Assembly (NCBI RefSeq): GCF_002237645.1 | Contig: NZ_MJUZ01000014.1 | Location: 1-64,000, forward strand | Source of the DNA: Desulfovibrio sp. MES5 | Lineage (GTDB): Bacteria > Desulfobacterota > Desulfovibrionia > Desulfovibrionales > Desulfovibrionaceae | Length of the DNA: 64,000 bases | Direction: 5' to 3' | Part shown: positions 37,962 through 45,964 of the stretch, piece after piece | How the letters are laid out: every line of letters starts with the position of its first letter | Position numbering within the stretch: position 1 is the first letter of the stretch | Notes under the pieces: generated by a model | Database searches by the model: none | Told to the model about the DNA's origin: nothing | Seen by the model: only the letters and a program-made list of their open reading frames with translations | Translations under genes and position numbers: made by a program

Positions 37962-38171
37962 ATGAAATACGGCGTACGTAACTCAATGAAAGCCACGGTA
38001 ACGAAGGTCAAGAAAGGCGATATCATGTCGCAAATCTCATGCAAACTTGCCGAACCGGGGACAATGACGTCCATCCTGAGCACCGAGTCCCTTGAGGAGT
38101 TGAACCTGAAGGAAGGGGATCAGGTGGTACTGCTGGTCAAGGCAATCCACGTCATTCCCGCAAAGGAATAA
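37962..38171 (+). CDS. Molbindin-type TOBE domain protein (Mop)
   Basis: Single-domain molbindins bind molybdate or tungstate and act as cytoplasmic storage or buffer proteins. The 69-residue product (MKYGVRNSMKATVTKVKKGD ... VVLLVKAIHVIPAKE) is a single TOBE/Mop domain with the RNS and KGD motifs. CAGGAGGCC precedes the ATG. It is monocistronic. In this genome it could buffer molybdenum for nitrogenase or tungsten/molybdenum for formate dehydrogenases; this is inference. Confidence 0.88.
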   Translation: MKYGVRNSMKATVTKVKKGDIMSQISCKLAEPGTMTSILSTESLEELNLKEGDQVVLLVKAIHVIPAKE

Positions 38172-38401
38172 CACGCCTCACGGCGAGCACAGCTCGCGCG
38201 GCCCCAGAACACTGCAATAAATTGGCCTGGCCCAAATGCCTGGACCAAATGCCTGGACCAGATCTTGGCCCTGATGCTCCGCATTCAGAGCAGAGTATCT
38301 TTGAGCGTGTGCGACGCCTGAAAGGCGTTGCCTGTGAAAACCCCGCTCCAGGTCAGGGTAGCCCCTGTGACAGGCTGAAACATCAATGGAAGTTTAGAAC
38401 A

Positions 38402-38517
38402 GTTAACGAATGAAGTGAGTTAACTGCTCTGCAAGGATTTTCAGGAAAATCCTTGCAACGAAATGCGAGTAGGCAGGCTTTGCCTGCCGTACACGAGTAT
38501 TTCAAGTGTTAACTGCT
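38402..38517 (+). repeat. Dispersed repeat, family 3, copy B
   Basis: The element is bounded by GTTAAC motifs (GTTAACGAATG at the left, GTGTTAACTGCTC at the right) with a third GTTAACTGCTC inside. Two tandem hairpins fill the middle: CAAGGATTTTC/GAAAATCCTTG and GGCAGGC/GCCTGCC. A diverged copy lies at 11871-11981. It is followed at once by a family 2 palindrome. Confidence 0.75.
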
Positions 38518-38525
38518 CAAGGCGG

Positions 38526-38569
38526 TTGTGGGGGGGTGACCCTTTTACAAAAGGGTCACTCCCCCACAA
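38526..38569 (+). repeat. Family 2 palindrome core, copy 3
   Basis: TTGTGGGGGGGTGACCCTTT and its complement, with one mismatch, form a 44-base palindrome closely matching the core at 4934-4973. It lies between the molbindin gene and the convergent AtuA operon, where it could also terminate transcription. Confidence 0.7.
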
Positions 38570-38653
38570 AGCATTTCAAAGCAAAGCTGCCCCGATAAAG
38601 TAGTTCCAGCAATCGGGCACCGCGTCTCACGCCCGTCCGCACTGTTCGCGGCA

Positions 38654-38953
38654 TCAGATGTCCATTTCCAACAAGGCCATGCCCAGGGTTTTGCCGTGCT
38701 TGTCCACGGCAAGACTGCGGGTCACGCCGCCACCGAGCGCATTTTTCAGCACAAAATTCAGGCTGCTCACGGCATCGGCCTCATAGCGGATGACTTCACC
38801 CATACATATGTCGCTGAAGAACTCCCGTACCCTGTCAACTGTCAGCTTTTCCTTCAGCAGCGGATACTGCGCCTCGTCATAGGGTACGACGCAGATATTA
38901 CAGGTGTTGCCCTTGTCTCCTGCCCTGGCGTGCGCGATTTCTCTCAGTTTCAT
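38654..38953 (-). CDS. Small AtuA-associated protein (AtuA C-terminal domain family)
   Basis: The 99-residue product begins MKLREIAHARAGDKGNTCNI, the signature of the small ferredoxin-like domain that is fused to, or encoded next to, AtuA/DUF1446 proteins. The start at 38953 lies one base after the preceding atuA-like stop, so the two are translationally coupled and probably form a complex. Its biochemical role is not known to me. Confidence 0.8.
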   Translation of the reverse strand: MKLREIAHARAGDKGNTCNICVVPYDEAQYPLLKEKLTVDRVREFFSDICMGEVIRYEADAVSSLNFVLKNALGGGVTRSLAVDKHGKTLGMALLEMDI

Positions 38954-38954
38954 T

Positions 38955-40307
38955 TCAGATCTCGAACAGTTCCACGGTCGGGGTAACGTCCGCCCGGGGG
39001 ATGAGGATATTTTCAACGGAGATCACAGGCCCGAATTCGGAACGGATGCCGCCCCCGCCCGCAGGGCCGTTGATATAGAGGCAATCCACCTCGCGCGTCA
39101 TGCGGGCCACGGGCTCCGGCGTGGAGGAGCGCCCCGCCACGCGCATGCGCACCTCGGCCGGAGCCTGCGGCGCAATGCCGGAGGAAATGGCGTCACGGTA
39201 CAGAGAATTACAGCCTATGTAGTCCACCCGGAACTCGTCCAGGGCCACGCCCATAAGTTCCAGGCGCTTTTTCACAATTTCCGCCGCAAGCCGTGCTCTG
39301 GCCCGGGCGTTTTTTCCGCCATAGCTGATGCTGCCCTCGCCGGTGTAGCAGTCTTTGTAGCCGATATTCACCTTGTAGGTGTCGGGGGCGGGCAGGGCTC
39401 GGCCGTGGCGTGCCACTACCCTGTCTTCTCCCGCCTGCTCGAAGGTCACCTGCGAAAAGTCCGCTATGCCGTCAGGCGTGATATAGGCCGAAGGATCGCC
39501 GATTTCATATAACAGCTGTTCCTTGCAGATATCCACACAGACGCGGCCGCCGGAACCTTCGACTTTTGTGATGGAAAGTACGCCGCTTTCGTCGATCTCG
39601 GCGATGGGGAAACCGAGGCGGTGCATATCCGGCACATCCTTGTAGCCGGGATCGGCGTAATATCCCCCGGTGAGCTGGTTGGCGCATTCCATAAGGTGCC
39701 CCAGCAAAATGGCCTGGCCGAGATGGTCGGGGGATTGCTCATCCCAGCCGAATTCGTGCTTGAGCGGGCCCACGAACAGCGAGGCGTCGGCCACGCGCCC
39801 GGTAATGACGATATCCGCCCCCAGGTCCAGCGCCTGCCTGATGGGATCGCCGGAAAGATAGATGTTGGCCGAAACGATACTGCTGGCAAGCGTGCGCAAA
39901 GGCTGGCCGGAATCCCATAGCGGCACGTCATAATAACGTGGCGTCATGGCGGTAATGTCGTCGCCGCGCACCATGGCCACTTTCAGCCCACGCACGCTCT
40001 TCTCCGCCGCTATTTCCAGAATTTTCGCCACTGCGCCCGGCGTGTTGGCTCCGCCCATGTTGGAAATGATCTTTACGCCTTTTTCGGCAGCCAGGGGCAG
40101 AATGGCCCGCATCCGCTCCTCAAGCATGGGATTGTAGCCCTTGGAGGGGTCTTTCAGTTTTTCCATCTGCGCGTTGGCGATGGTTCTTTCCGCCAGGCAC
40201 TCGAAGACGATGTAATCGAGGTCGCCCTTTTCCAGCACTTCAATGGCCGGCTCCATACGCTCATAGGTGCATCCGCCGGAGGCGCAGCTCATTCGGATTT
40301 TTTTCAT
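38955..40307 (-). CDS. AtuA-like protein (DUF1446, acyclic terpene utilisation family)
   Basis: The 450-residue product is a full-length DUF1446 protein. Recognised stretches are MSCASGGCTYERMEPAIEVL at the N-terminus, IISNMGGANTPGAVAKILEI, ADIVITGRVADASLFVGPL and YINGPAGGGGIRSEFGPVIS. Family members occur in acyclic terpene and short-chain acid catabolic clusters, but the reaction is unsettled. Here it follows an ABC importer in the same direction, suggesting that the imported compound is its substrate or precursor. No acyl-CoA carboxylase or dehydrogenase genes of the Atu pathway are adjacent. Confidence 0.85.
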   Translation of the reverse strand: MKKIRMSCASGGCTYERMEPAIEVLEKGDLDYIVFECLAERTIANAQMEKLKDPSKGYNPMLEERMRAILPLAAEKGVKIISNMGGANTPGAVAKILEIAAEKSVRGLKVAMVRGDDITAMTPRYYDVPLWDSGQPLRTLASSIVSANIYLSGDPIRQALDLGADIVITGRVADASLFVGPLKHEFGWDEQSPDHLGQAILLGHLMECANQLTGGYYADPGYKDVPDMHRLGFPIAEIDESGVLSITKVEGSGGRVCVDICKEQLLYEIGDPSAYITPDGIADFSQVTFEQAGEDRVVARHGRALPAPDTYKVNIGYKDCYTGEGSISYGGKNARARARLAAEIVKKRLELMGVALDEFRVDYIGCNSLYRDAISSGIAPQAPAEVRMRVAGRSSTPEPVARMTREVDCLYINGPAGGGGIRSEFGPVISVENILIPRADVTPTVELFEI

Positions 40308-40435
40308 GATTTCTTCCTTACGACACGGGGGCGGCCCTTTGGCTCGCTATCCCGGCGGGGCGGCTCGGCCTGAAGCCTTTTCAGGATGCCTGCAGGGCGC
40401 AGCCACAGGGCGGTCGCGCAAAAACCGCTTTCCGG

Positions 40436-41287
40436 TTATCTGCCCCTGGCGCCGTACAACATCCAGAAAAGCGTTTTACGTTTAATGTATTCATACACCA
40501 GCATGATGCACACAAAGACAACGGCGGTAAAAAAGAGGCCCGCCAGCACGCGCGCGTAATCGGAAAAATCGGCGTAGTACTGGATGAAATGCCCCAGGCC
40601 GGAATCTGTGGCGAACATTTCGGCCACGGTCAGAAGAATGAAGGAAAAGGTCAATGCCGTTCCCGCGCCGGACAAGATATGGGGCGCGGCTGCCGGAAGG
40701 ATGACGAAAAACAGCTTTCGCGCGCCCTTCAGTTGCAGGATCTCCGCATTATCCAGGTATTTCTTGTCAATCAAACCTATGCCGGTGATGGTGCCAACAA
40801 GATACGGCCAGAACACGCCAAGAAAGATGATGGCGACGGATGAGGCGTAAAACGTGGGCAGCACGGCGATGAGATAGGGCGTCAACATGGACGGGGGCAC
40901 GGGGCTGAGGGCGAAAATGAGGGGCCGTACCGCCCGCTGCAACCAGGGGTGCATGGCCACAAACACCCCAAGAACAATGCCGCTCAAGGCTCCGATGATA
41001 TAGCCGGGAACAAGCAGGCTCATGGAACTTACGCAGGATTCAAAAAGCTGCGGCAAAGAACGCACGAGCGCCGCGCCAATCTTGCCGAGCCCCGGAAAGA
41101 GCATGGCGTCCAGAAGGCCGAAAACATCGGTGCAGAGTTCGTACACCAGCAGGATTATCCCCACCAGGAGCGCCGTCCCGGCGGCGGCGCTCCAACGGGC
41201 GAAAAACCCCTGCCCTTGCGGGGCGGCGGCTTTTTTGCCGCCAGCCCGCGAGCGCAAGTCCTGATTGTCAATAATGGCGCTCATCAT
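40436..41287 (-). CDS. ABC transporter permease, NitT/TauT type
   Basis: The 283-residue membrane protein has about six hydrophobic segments and the inner-membrane coupling motif region DNAEILQLKGARKLFFVILP, as in SsuC/TauC permeases. It forms the pore for the periplasmic binding protein encoded directly upstream. Starts at 41287 or 41284 (ATGATG) are both possible. It lies six bases behind the binding protein gene. Confidence 0.88.
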   Translation of the reverse strand: MMSAIIDNQDLRSRAGGKKAAAPQGQGFFARWSAAAGTALLVGIILLVYELCTDVFGLLDAMLFPGLGKIGAALVRSLPQLFESCVSSMSLLVPGYIIGALSGIVLGVFVAMHPWLQRAVRPLIFALSPVPPSMLTPYLIAVLPTFYASSVAIIFLGVFWPYLVGTITGIGLIDKKYLDNAEILQLKGARKLFFVILPAAAPHILSGAGTALTFSFILLTVAEMFATDSGLGHFIQYYADFSDYARVLAGLFFTAVVFVCIMLVYEYIKRKTLFWMLYGARGR

Positions 41288-41293
41288 GCATAC

Positions 41294-42325
41294 CTATTTG
41301 TTGTACTTGACGTAGCGTTCCTTGAACATGGCGTAAACTTTATCATTGGGGTTTTCCGCCGCGAGGGAGTTCAGGGCCTGCTCGTACAAGGCGGAATTCA
41401 GATGCTTTTCAATATCAATACCGCCAGTTTGCGCATAGTTGAGGTCACCCAGCAGCTTCCACATATAGCGCACGCCGTTGGTTTTCGGGTCCGATTCGAA
41501 CACCTGGTTGGTTTCAAGCAGCATCTGCCGCGCCTGCGTTTGGTCGAGCTTCAGGTAGTTGGCATTGATGGGCACGCAGTCTTCAGGATTGGTGATCAAA
41601 AAGTGCTCGGCCTTGATCCAGGCGCGGAGGAAGGAAACCACGAGGGCCGGGTTGTCGGCCAGCAAGGATGTTTTGCTCACAGGGCGGCAGCAGACGTGCA
41701 TGGGGTCAAGGTCATTTGTCCAGGTCACGATCTTGAGCCCGGCGGCAACGGCCTGTAAATAGGTGGAGTTCGTGCCGATGCCCACATCGACTTTTCCTGA
41801 CTTGACGGCTTCCAGAACTTCCGTGGGTTTTTTGAATTCCAGAATCGTGCACTGCGAGTTGGGGTCCAGGCCCGCCTTGGCCATGGCTCCACGCCAGACG
41901 ATTTCCGGCGTGTACATACGGGGAACGGCGACGCTGTGTCCCACAAAGGACTGCATGCCCTTGTATTCAAAGTCGGGCTTGGCATAGACAGGCATGCCGC
42001 CGGAAACATAGCCGCCGTAAATGGTGAAGTCCGCGCCCTTGGTGACGAAGGTCAGCGGGGCCGTGGTGCCGAAAGAAACGGCAACGTCAACTTTGCCCGA
42101 TTGCAGCGCGTTCAGCGCATCCGTTGAATTGGAGAAGGGGACCAGTTCGATCTTGATGTTTTCTTCAGCGTCATAGCCTTTTTCCAGGGCTATAAAACCA
42201 AGAATATTGCCGGTCTGCGGATTGTACGCCACCTTGAATGTCTGCGGGGCGTCCGCCGCAACAGCCGCAAAGGCACACAAGGACAGCAGCAGGAAAAAAA
42301 CAATGACACGTGACACATTTTTCAT
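41294..42325 (-). CDS. ABC transporter substrate-binding protein, NitT/TauT type
   Basis: The 343-residue product starts with a signal peptide (MKNVSRVIVFFLLLSLCAFA, cleavage after AVA) and continues as a periplasmic binding protein of the NMT1/SsuA-like group: FKVAYNPQTGNILGFIALEK, ALQSGKVDVAVSFGTTAP and VKSGKVDVGIGTNSTYL. Relatives carry sulfonates, nitrate, thiamine precursors or aromatic acids, so the ligand cannot be read from sequence. Partner AtuA-like genes hint at an organic acid or terpenoid. Confidence 0.88.
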   Translation of the reverse strand: MKNVSRVIVFFLLLSLCAFAAVAADAPQTFKVAYNPQTGNILGFIALEKGYDAEENIKIELVPFSNSTDALNALQSGKVDVAVSFGTTAPLTFVTKGADFTIYGGYVSGGMPVYAKPDFEYKGMQSFVGHSVAVPRMYTPEIVWRGAMAKAGLDPNSQCTILEFKKPTEVLEAVKSGKVDVGIGTNSTYLQAVAAGLKIVTWTNDLDPMHVCCRPVSKTSLLADNPALVVSFLRAWIKAEHFLITNPEDCVPINANYLKLDQTQARQMLLETNQVFESDPKTNGVRYMWKLLGDLNYAQTGGIDIEKHLNSALYEQALNSLAAENPNDKVYAMFKERYVKYNK

Positions 42326-42442
42326 ACTGGGGTCTCCACGGTAGTTTGGGTAAAAGGAAATTCATAAGTTCACGCAAGTTGCAACACAAAAGAACATATC
42401 CCCTATCAATGGAAGGGCGAACAATATTGGGCCACAAACGGG

Positions 42443-43222
42443 TCATACCCGCTTCATGATATCCTTGTTCAGATTCCGGATCAGTTCATTGCGCAGGGCA
42501 AGGATGGAGTGATCCTCAAACATGTCGTCCAGGGGAGGTTTGCTGTCTTTCTCAAAGCTGTGCGTATAGATGATGCCGCTGGGGCTTGAACCGAACAGCA
42601 GAATCTTGTTCGCGAGCAGCAAGGCCTCGTCAACGTCGTGTGTGACAAAAATGATGGTTTTTCTGCTGCCCTCATCCTTCTGCCACAGCGAGAGAATCAG
42701 GCGCTGCAACTTGACTCTGGTGATGGCGTCAAGCGCGCCGAAGGGCTCATCCATCAGGAGTACGGGCGGGTCCAGGGCAAAGGCGCGGCAAATGGCGCAC
42801 CGCTGCCGCATGCCGCCGGAAAGCTCAAAGGGGTATTTGTTGAAGACGCTGGCTTCAAGCCCCACATTCACGAGCCCCTCATACACGATCTTTTTCAGCT
42901 CGTTTTCCGTTTTTTCAGGGAACCGCCCCTTCAGGGCCAGCACGATATTTTTGCCATTGGTCAGCCAGGGAAACAGGCTGTAATCCTGAAACACCACGCC
43001 CCTGTCCATCCCGGCGCCGGTGACTTCCTTGTCGCCAATAAGAATCCGGCCCTGCGTGGGCCGCGCCAGGCCTGCCAGAATGCGCAAAAGCGTGCTTTTG
43101 CCGCATCCGGATTCCCCCAGGATGCAAACGAAGTCCCCGGAGGCAATATTAACGGAGAGATCCTGCAAAACCGGCTCGGAATCGTAGGCAAATGCCACAT
43201 TTTCAATGGTAATGGCGGACAT
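42443..43222 (-). CDS. ABC transporter ATP-binding protein, NitT/TauT type
   Basis: The 259-residue ATPase has Walker A GESGCGKST at 36-44, the signature LSGGMRQR, Walker B VLLMDEPFGALD and a switch histidine in IIFVTHDVDEA. It energises the importer encoded by the following genes. The start at 43222 follows TGGAGCAGT; the longer frame is rejected because it would run through a palindrome. It is the first gene of the operon, and its leader holds a perfect palindrome and a GC hairpin. Confidence 0.9.
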   Translation of the reverse strand: MSAITIENVAFAYDSEPVLQDLSVNIASGDFVCILGESGCGKSTLLRILAGLARPTQGRILIGDKEVTGAGMDRGVVFQDYSLFPWLTNGKNIVLALKGRFPEKTENELKKIVYEGLVNVGLEASVFNKYPFELSGGMRQRCAICRAFALDPPVLLMDEPFGALDAITRVKLQRLILSLWQKDEGSRKTIIFVTHDVDEALLLANKILLFGSSPSGIIYTHSFEKDSKPPLDDMFEDHSILALRNELIRNLNKDIMKRV

Positions 43223-43233
43223 ACTGCTCCACA

Positions 43234-43257
43234 GCATTGTGCCGTGCGGCACAATGC
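43234..43257. promoter_or_regulatory. Perfect palindrome just upstream of the ABC operon
   Basis: GCATTGTGCCG and CGGCACAATGC are perfect 11-base arms around CA, ending 12 bases before the ATG and next to the ribosome site. It could be a repressor operator or an RNA hairpin masking translation. Confidence 0.55.
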
Positions 43258-43261
43258 AAAG

Positions 43262-43287
43262 ACCCCGGCGGCAATGAGCGCCGGGGT
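43262..43287 (-). terminator. GC-rich hairpin in the ABC operon leader
   Basis: On the minus strand ACCCCGGCG and CGCCGGGGT form a nine-base stem followed by CTTTGC. Located about 40 bases before the first gene, it may act as an attenuator. The T run is short, so termination strength is uncertain. Confidence 0.4.
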
Positions 43288-43700
43288 GCCATATGGTACA
43301 GGCAACATTTTTGCCTGGGTGATCTCAGAACAAACAGGGAATCGTGGACAAGACGATGTGCAAAGGAGCACAGAGAGAAAAGGCGTGAATTAAAGACTGC
43401 CGTGTGCAGACGCCGCGCCGCCCGAACGTCAGAGCGTAACGCTGCGCAGAGAAAAGACTTTACTCGAAAGCGTTCCCGACAACCTGCCGGGAGAAAGCGC
43501 AGGTTCACGAATCACCCCATCCCGGTTTTTTTCGGACAAGGGGTGAACGTCTTACAGAAGCGTCGCCTCTGGCAAGGAAGAATGCCTTTTGGCTTCTTTC
43601 ATTATGCAATGGCATGACGTAACTTAAAAAATTACATCTGCCAGGTCAACATCCTTACCCCGACACCCCATGCCTGGGCGGAATCCTCGCAGCGAGTGCC
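43288..43700. other. Leader or intergenic region upstream of the ABC operon
   Basis: About 410 bases hold no supported gene. The minus strand carries AACCTGC/GCAGGTT and other small hairpins that could belong to a structured leader, but no known riboswitch consensus (SAM, TPP, cobalamin, FMN) was recognised. Confidence 0.35.
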
Positions 43701-43928
43701 GTGACCGTATGCTCCAGCACCATTGAAAACAACGCGCGGTGCGGCTCTGAGCGGCAAATCTGCGCACTGAAATTTGTCCTGCGATTTCCGCATGTTGATT
43801 CCATCAAGATCGATGAAAACCTTGTCCTGTTGTCAGGCAGCGACAATGCCAGGGCTTTGTTGTTCAGAAATACCTTTGCCGTTATGATCCCCAAGGGATA
43901 TCCCTGCCTTTACGATGCCAGAACATAA
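43701..43928 (+). CDS. Possible small protein upstream of the nuclease island
   Basis: A frame of 75 codons ends in GSDNARALLFRNTFAVMIPK plus GYPCLYDART before TAA, only 12 bases from the next small frame. The amino acid pattern (VDSIKIDENLVLLSGSDNAR) looks protein-like. The start is unclear: a GTG at 43701 lacks a good ribosome site and the frame stays open upstream, so it may be a remnant. No family recognised. Confidence 0.3.
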   Translation: MTVCSSTIENNARCGSERQICALKFVLRFPHVDSIKIDENLVLLSGSDNARALLFRNTFAVMIPKGYPCLYDART

Positions 43929-43940
43929 AGGGAGGCACAG

Positions 43941-44078
43941 GTGAGGCGCGTCCACGCTGAACGCAATCTGCTTTTGACGCTGCGGGATTTGAGCCGACGC
44001 TTGCTGACGGCAAGGGTGCGCAGCATCCTGACGCCGTCGAAAAACGTGCTTTTTTTACGTTGGTCCAGGGGGTTGTAA
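43941..44078 (+). CDS. Small arginine-rich protein coupled to the nuclease gene
   Basis: A GTG start with the near-ideal site AGGGAGGCACAG opens a 45-residue frame rich in arginine (MRRVHAERNLLLTLRDLSRR, ending NVLFLRWSRGL). Its TAA overlaps the ATG of the nuclease-like gene (TAATG). The strong ribosome site and overlap argue for real translation. It may be a leader that couples translation or a small component of the island. No family recognised. Confidence 0.4.
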   Translation: MRRVHAERNLLLTLRDLSRRLLTARVRSILTPSKNVLFLRWSRGL

Positions 44079-44947
44079 TGGCGAGAGGCATCAAACAGTC
44101 TGCCGCAGTGCTGCGTGCGCAAATGCTGGGCATCGCATCACAGGCATGGCAGCCGGCTCCAGGAAAATTTTCTCATAATGAGGCCATGGTGGAGTTTATT
44201 GAAGGCCCATTTTCCACAGCGTTGCTTGAAAGCATCCGTGAGGCCGTCGCTCTTTTATGCCAGCAACAATACGCTGATCTGTTTTCATATGTCTTTATGC
44301 CACCAAGCGGCATTTCAAGCCTGTTCGGTCCCGATTGGCCCGGCCACGCCTTGCGCCACCAGCCTGTTTTCTGGCACAGGCCATTAACCGAAGCGGATAT
44401 TACCAAGCTGACTGTTGCGACATTGCAGGATGACATGCCAAGTGCGCGCGCTTTTTTACGTGCTCTGTATCAAGCCAGTGAATTACCAAAGGACGAAGTG
44501 GAAAAGTTTTTGCCCTCAGGCACTGATATTACAATCCGTGCAGAGGATACGTCACAAGAAAATAAAAGGATCGACATCCTTTTTGAATGGGGACGCGCGA
44601 AAACCGCAAGGGTTGTTGTGCTGGAAGTAAAGTTTGGCGCAAGCGCTGACAACCCTTTTGCCAGCTATGAAAAACTCGCGAAATCCCGGCTGAAAGAGAG
44701 AACAGGAGGGGATCTCCAAAACAATATCAACTATTTTTTTGTCATACAGCACGCATCCAGTGAGAGAGATGTCACTGACAAAGAAAATTTTACACGTAAT
44801 GCAAACCCATGGCGTATTGTATATTGGCAAGATTTGTTGAAATTGTGGGAGGCGCACTTGAAACAGTGCCATGTAACGTCCATCCCCAATAGTACGGGCG
44901 CATCAGTACGTCACAGCATATTTAATAAAGTCTACGGAGGCGTTTGA
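44078..44947 (+). CDS. PD-(D/E)XK nuclease-superfamily-like protein
   Basis: The 289-residue product has a likely PD-(D/E)XK core near residues 163-200: KRIDILFEWGRAKTARVVVL then EVKFGASADNP, giving Asp166 and Glu183-x-Lys185 in adjacent strands, with a following helix and NINYFFVIQ strand. The fold is used by restriction, repair and defence nucleases. AGGGGGT precedes the ATG. The gene overlaps small frames on both sides (TAATG before, TGATG after) and is less GC-rich than the flanking operons, suggesting a transferred cassette. Confidence 0.65.
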   Translation: MARGIKQSAAVLRAQMLGIASQAWQPAPGKFSHNEAMVEFIEGPFSTALLESIREAVALLCQQQYADLFSYVFMPPSGISSLFGPDWPGHALRHQPVFWHRPLTEADITKLTVATLQDDMPSARAFLRALYQASELPKDEVEKFLPSGTDITIRAEDTSQENKRIDILFEWGRAKTARVVVLEVKFGASADNPFASYEKLAKSRLKERTGGDLQNNINYFFVIQHASSERDVTDKENFTRNANPWRIVYWQDLLKLWEAHLKQCHVTSIPNSTGASVRHSIFNKVYGGV

Positions 44948-45603
44948 TGTGTCCCGCTATAAACACCGTTACAATTCCTGAAAGCGTACGTTTCTTTTTT
45001 TTAGACAACAACCGTACTCTTATTACCGAGTTTGATTTAAGCAACAGTCCCCCACCGCCATTTAATTTAGAAGAAGTAGTAAGCTTTTTCCAGGCAAAAC
45101 GAAATGCCGCACTGTGTAAAATGGATTTGTTTCAATTTATGGCGGAGGCCTATCAAAAAACATGGTTGCCTGCTTTGGGCGACTGGTTTTCTCCAAAAAA
45201 AGTCAAAGATCTCAGTTTTGAAACTGCTGATGAGATTTTCAGCCACGCCGCCGTATGGAAGGACAAGTTTCATGCGCTTTCCTGGGATTTCGCTTCAACT
45301 ACGGTAACGGGCGCTCAGGTACGCGCAAGCTGCTATATCGCCAGCGTTGAAAGTGATCTCAAACTTTGCGCCTGCTTTTACGTGTGCATTCCTGATAACG
45401 AGTGGATAAATGAAGCACCCAACAGTATGCATCTGGATAACTGCTGGGAACAAAATGCCCATGATGACACAGAGTATTGCCTGAAAAAAGAATTTTGCCC
45501 CTCGATCAGAGGAAAAGCCTCTCTGGACCTTTCAGGATTTACAAAAAAAACGATGCAGGCCCTCAACGCCGTTAATGGGTATCTCAGAGCCCACTCAGGA
45601 TAA
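44947..45603 (+). CDS. Unrecognised partner of the nuclease-like protein
   Basis: The 218-residue product is coupled to the preceding gene by a TGATG overlap. It is soluble, with several aromatic and cysteine residues (IASVESDLKLCACFYVCIPD) and no signal peptide. The C-terminal half could be a PD-(D/E)XK-like or binding domain, but no motif is decisive. The pair looks like a two-gene cassette, possibly a defence module; that is inference from linkage only. Confidence 0.7.
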   Translation: MCPAINTVTIPESVRFFFLDNNRTLITEFDLSNSPPPPFNLEEVVSFFQAKRNAALCKMDLFQFMAEAYQKTWLPALGDWFSPKKVKDLSFETADEIFSHAAVWKDKFHALSWDFASTTVTGAQVRASCYIASVESDLKLCACFYVCIPDNEWINEAPNSMHLDNCWEQNAHDDTEYCLKKEFCPSIRGKASLDLSGFTKKTMQALNAVNGYLRAHSG

Positions 45604-45613
45604 TTCTTGGTCG

Positions 45614-45820
45614 TTACAACGTCCATTCATGACCGCCATAGAGCCAGCATGTGACGTACAAGCCATGCGGGTCTATGGCGCTGGCCTTGCTGCCGAGACC
45701 CCATAACCAGGCCGCCGCCTCCATATCACTGTGGGCGTAAAGGCCCGCTCGATACCGGCCTCCACTTTTTCGATCCTTTGGTCCCCTGCTGGAACGGCGT
45801 TCACGGATATACGTTTCCAA
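45614..45820 (-). CDS. Possible small protein convergent with the nuclease island
   Basis: A minus-strand frame gives METYIRERRSSRGPKDRKSG and ends GLYVTCWLYGGHEWTL. Its basic N-terminus and aromatic C-terminus are protein-like. No ribosome site is evident and the frame is open upstream, so it may be a remnant. It occupies part of the 360-base space before manB. No family recognised. Confidence 0.3.
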   Translation of the reverse strand: METYIRERRSSRGPKDRKSGGRYRAGLYAHSDMEAAAWLWGLGSKASAIDPHGLYVTCWLYGGHEWTL

Positions 45821-45964
45821 CAGGCGCAGAGCATATTTTTCTTTATTTTCGCGCTACGGCAGGCAAAAACGGGCTTGGCAATATCCGTTCAAGTTGGATA
45901 CAACGATGTCACAGAGTATTTATTTCATGATAGCCGCGCAGACGCGGCAAAGCCTGGGAATCGC

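Noticed and set aside
43288..43620. Possible riboswitch upstream of the ABC operon
   Set aside because: Small hairpins occur, but no conserved core of SAM, TPP, cobalamin, FMN or other familiar riboswitches could be identified.
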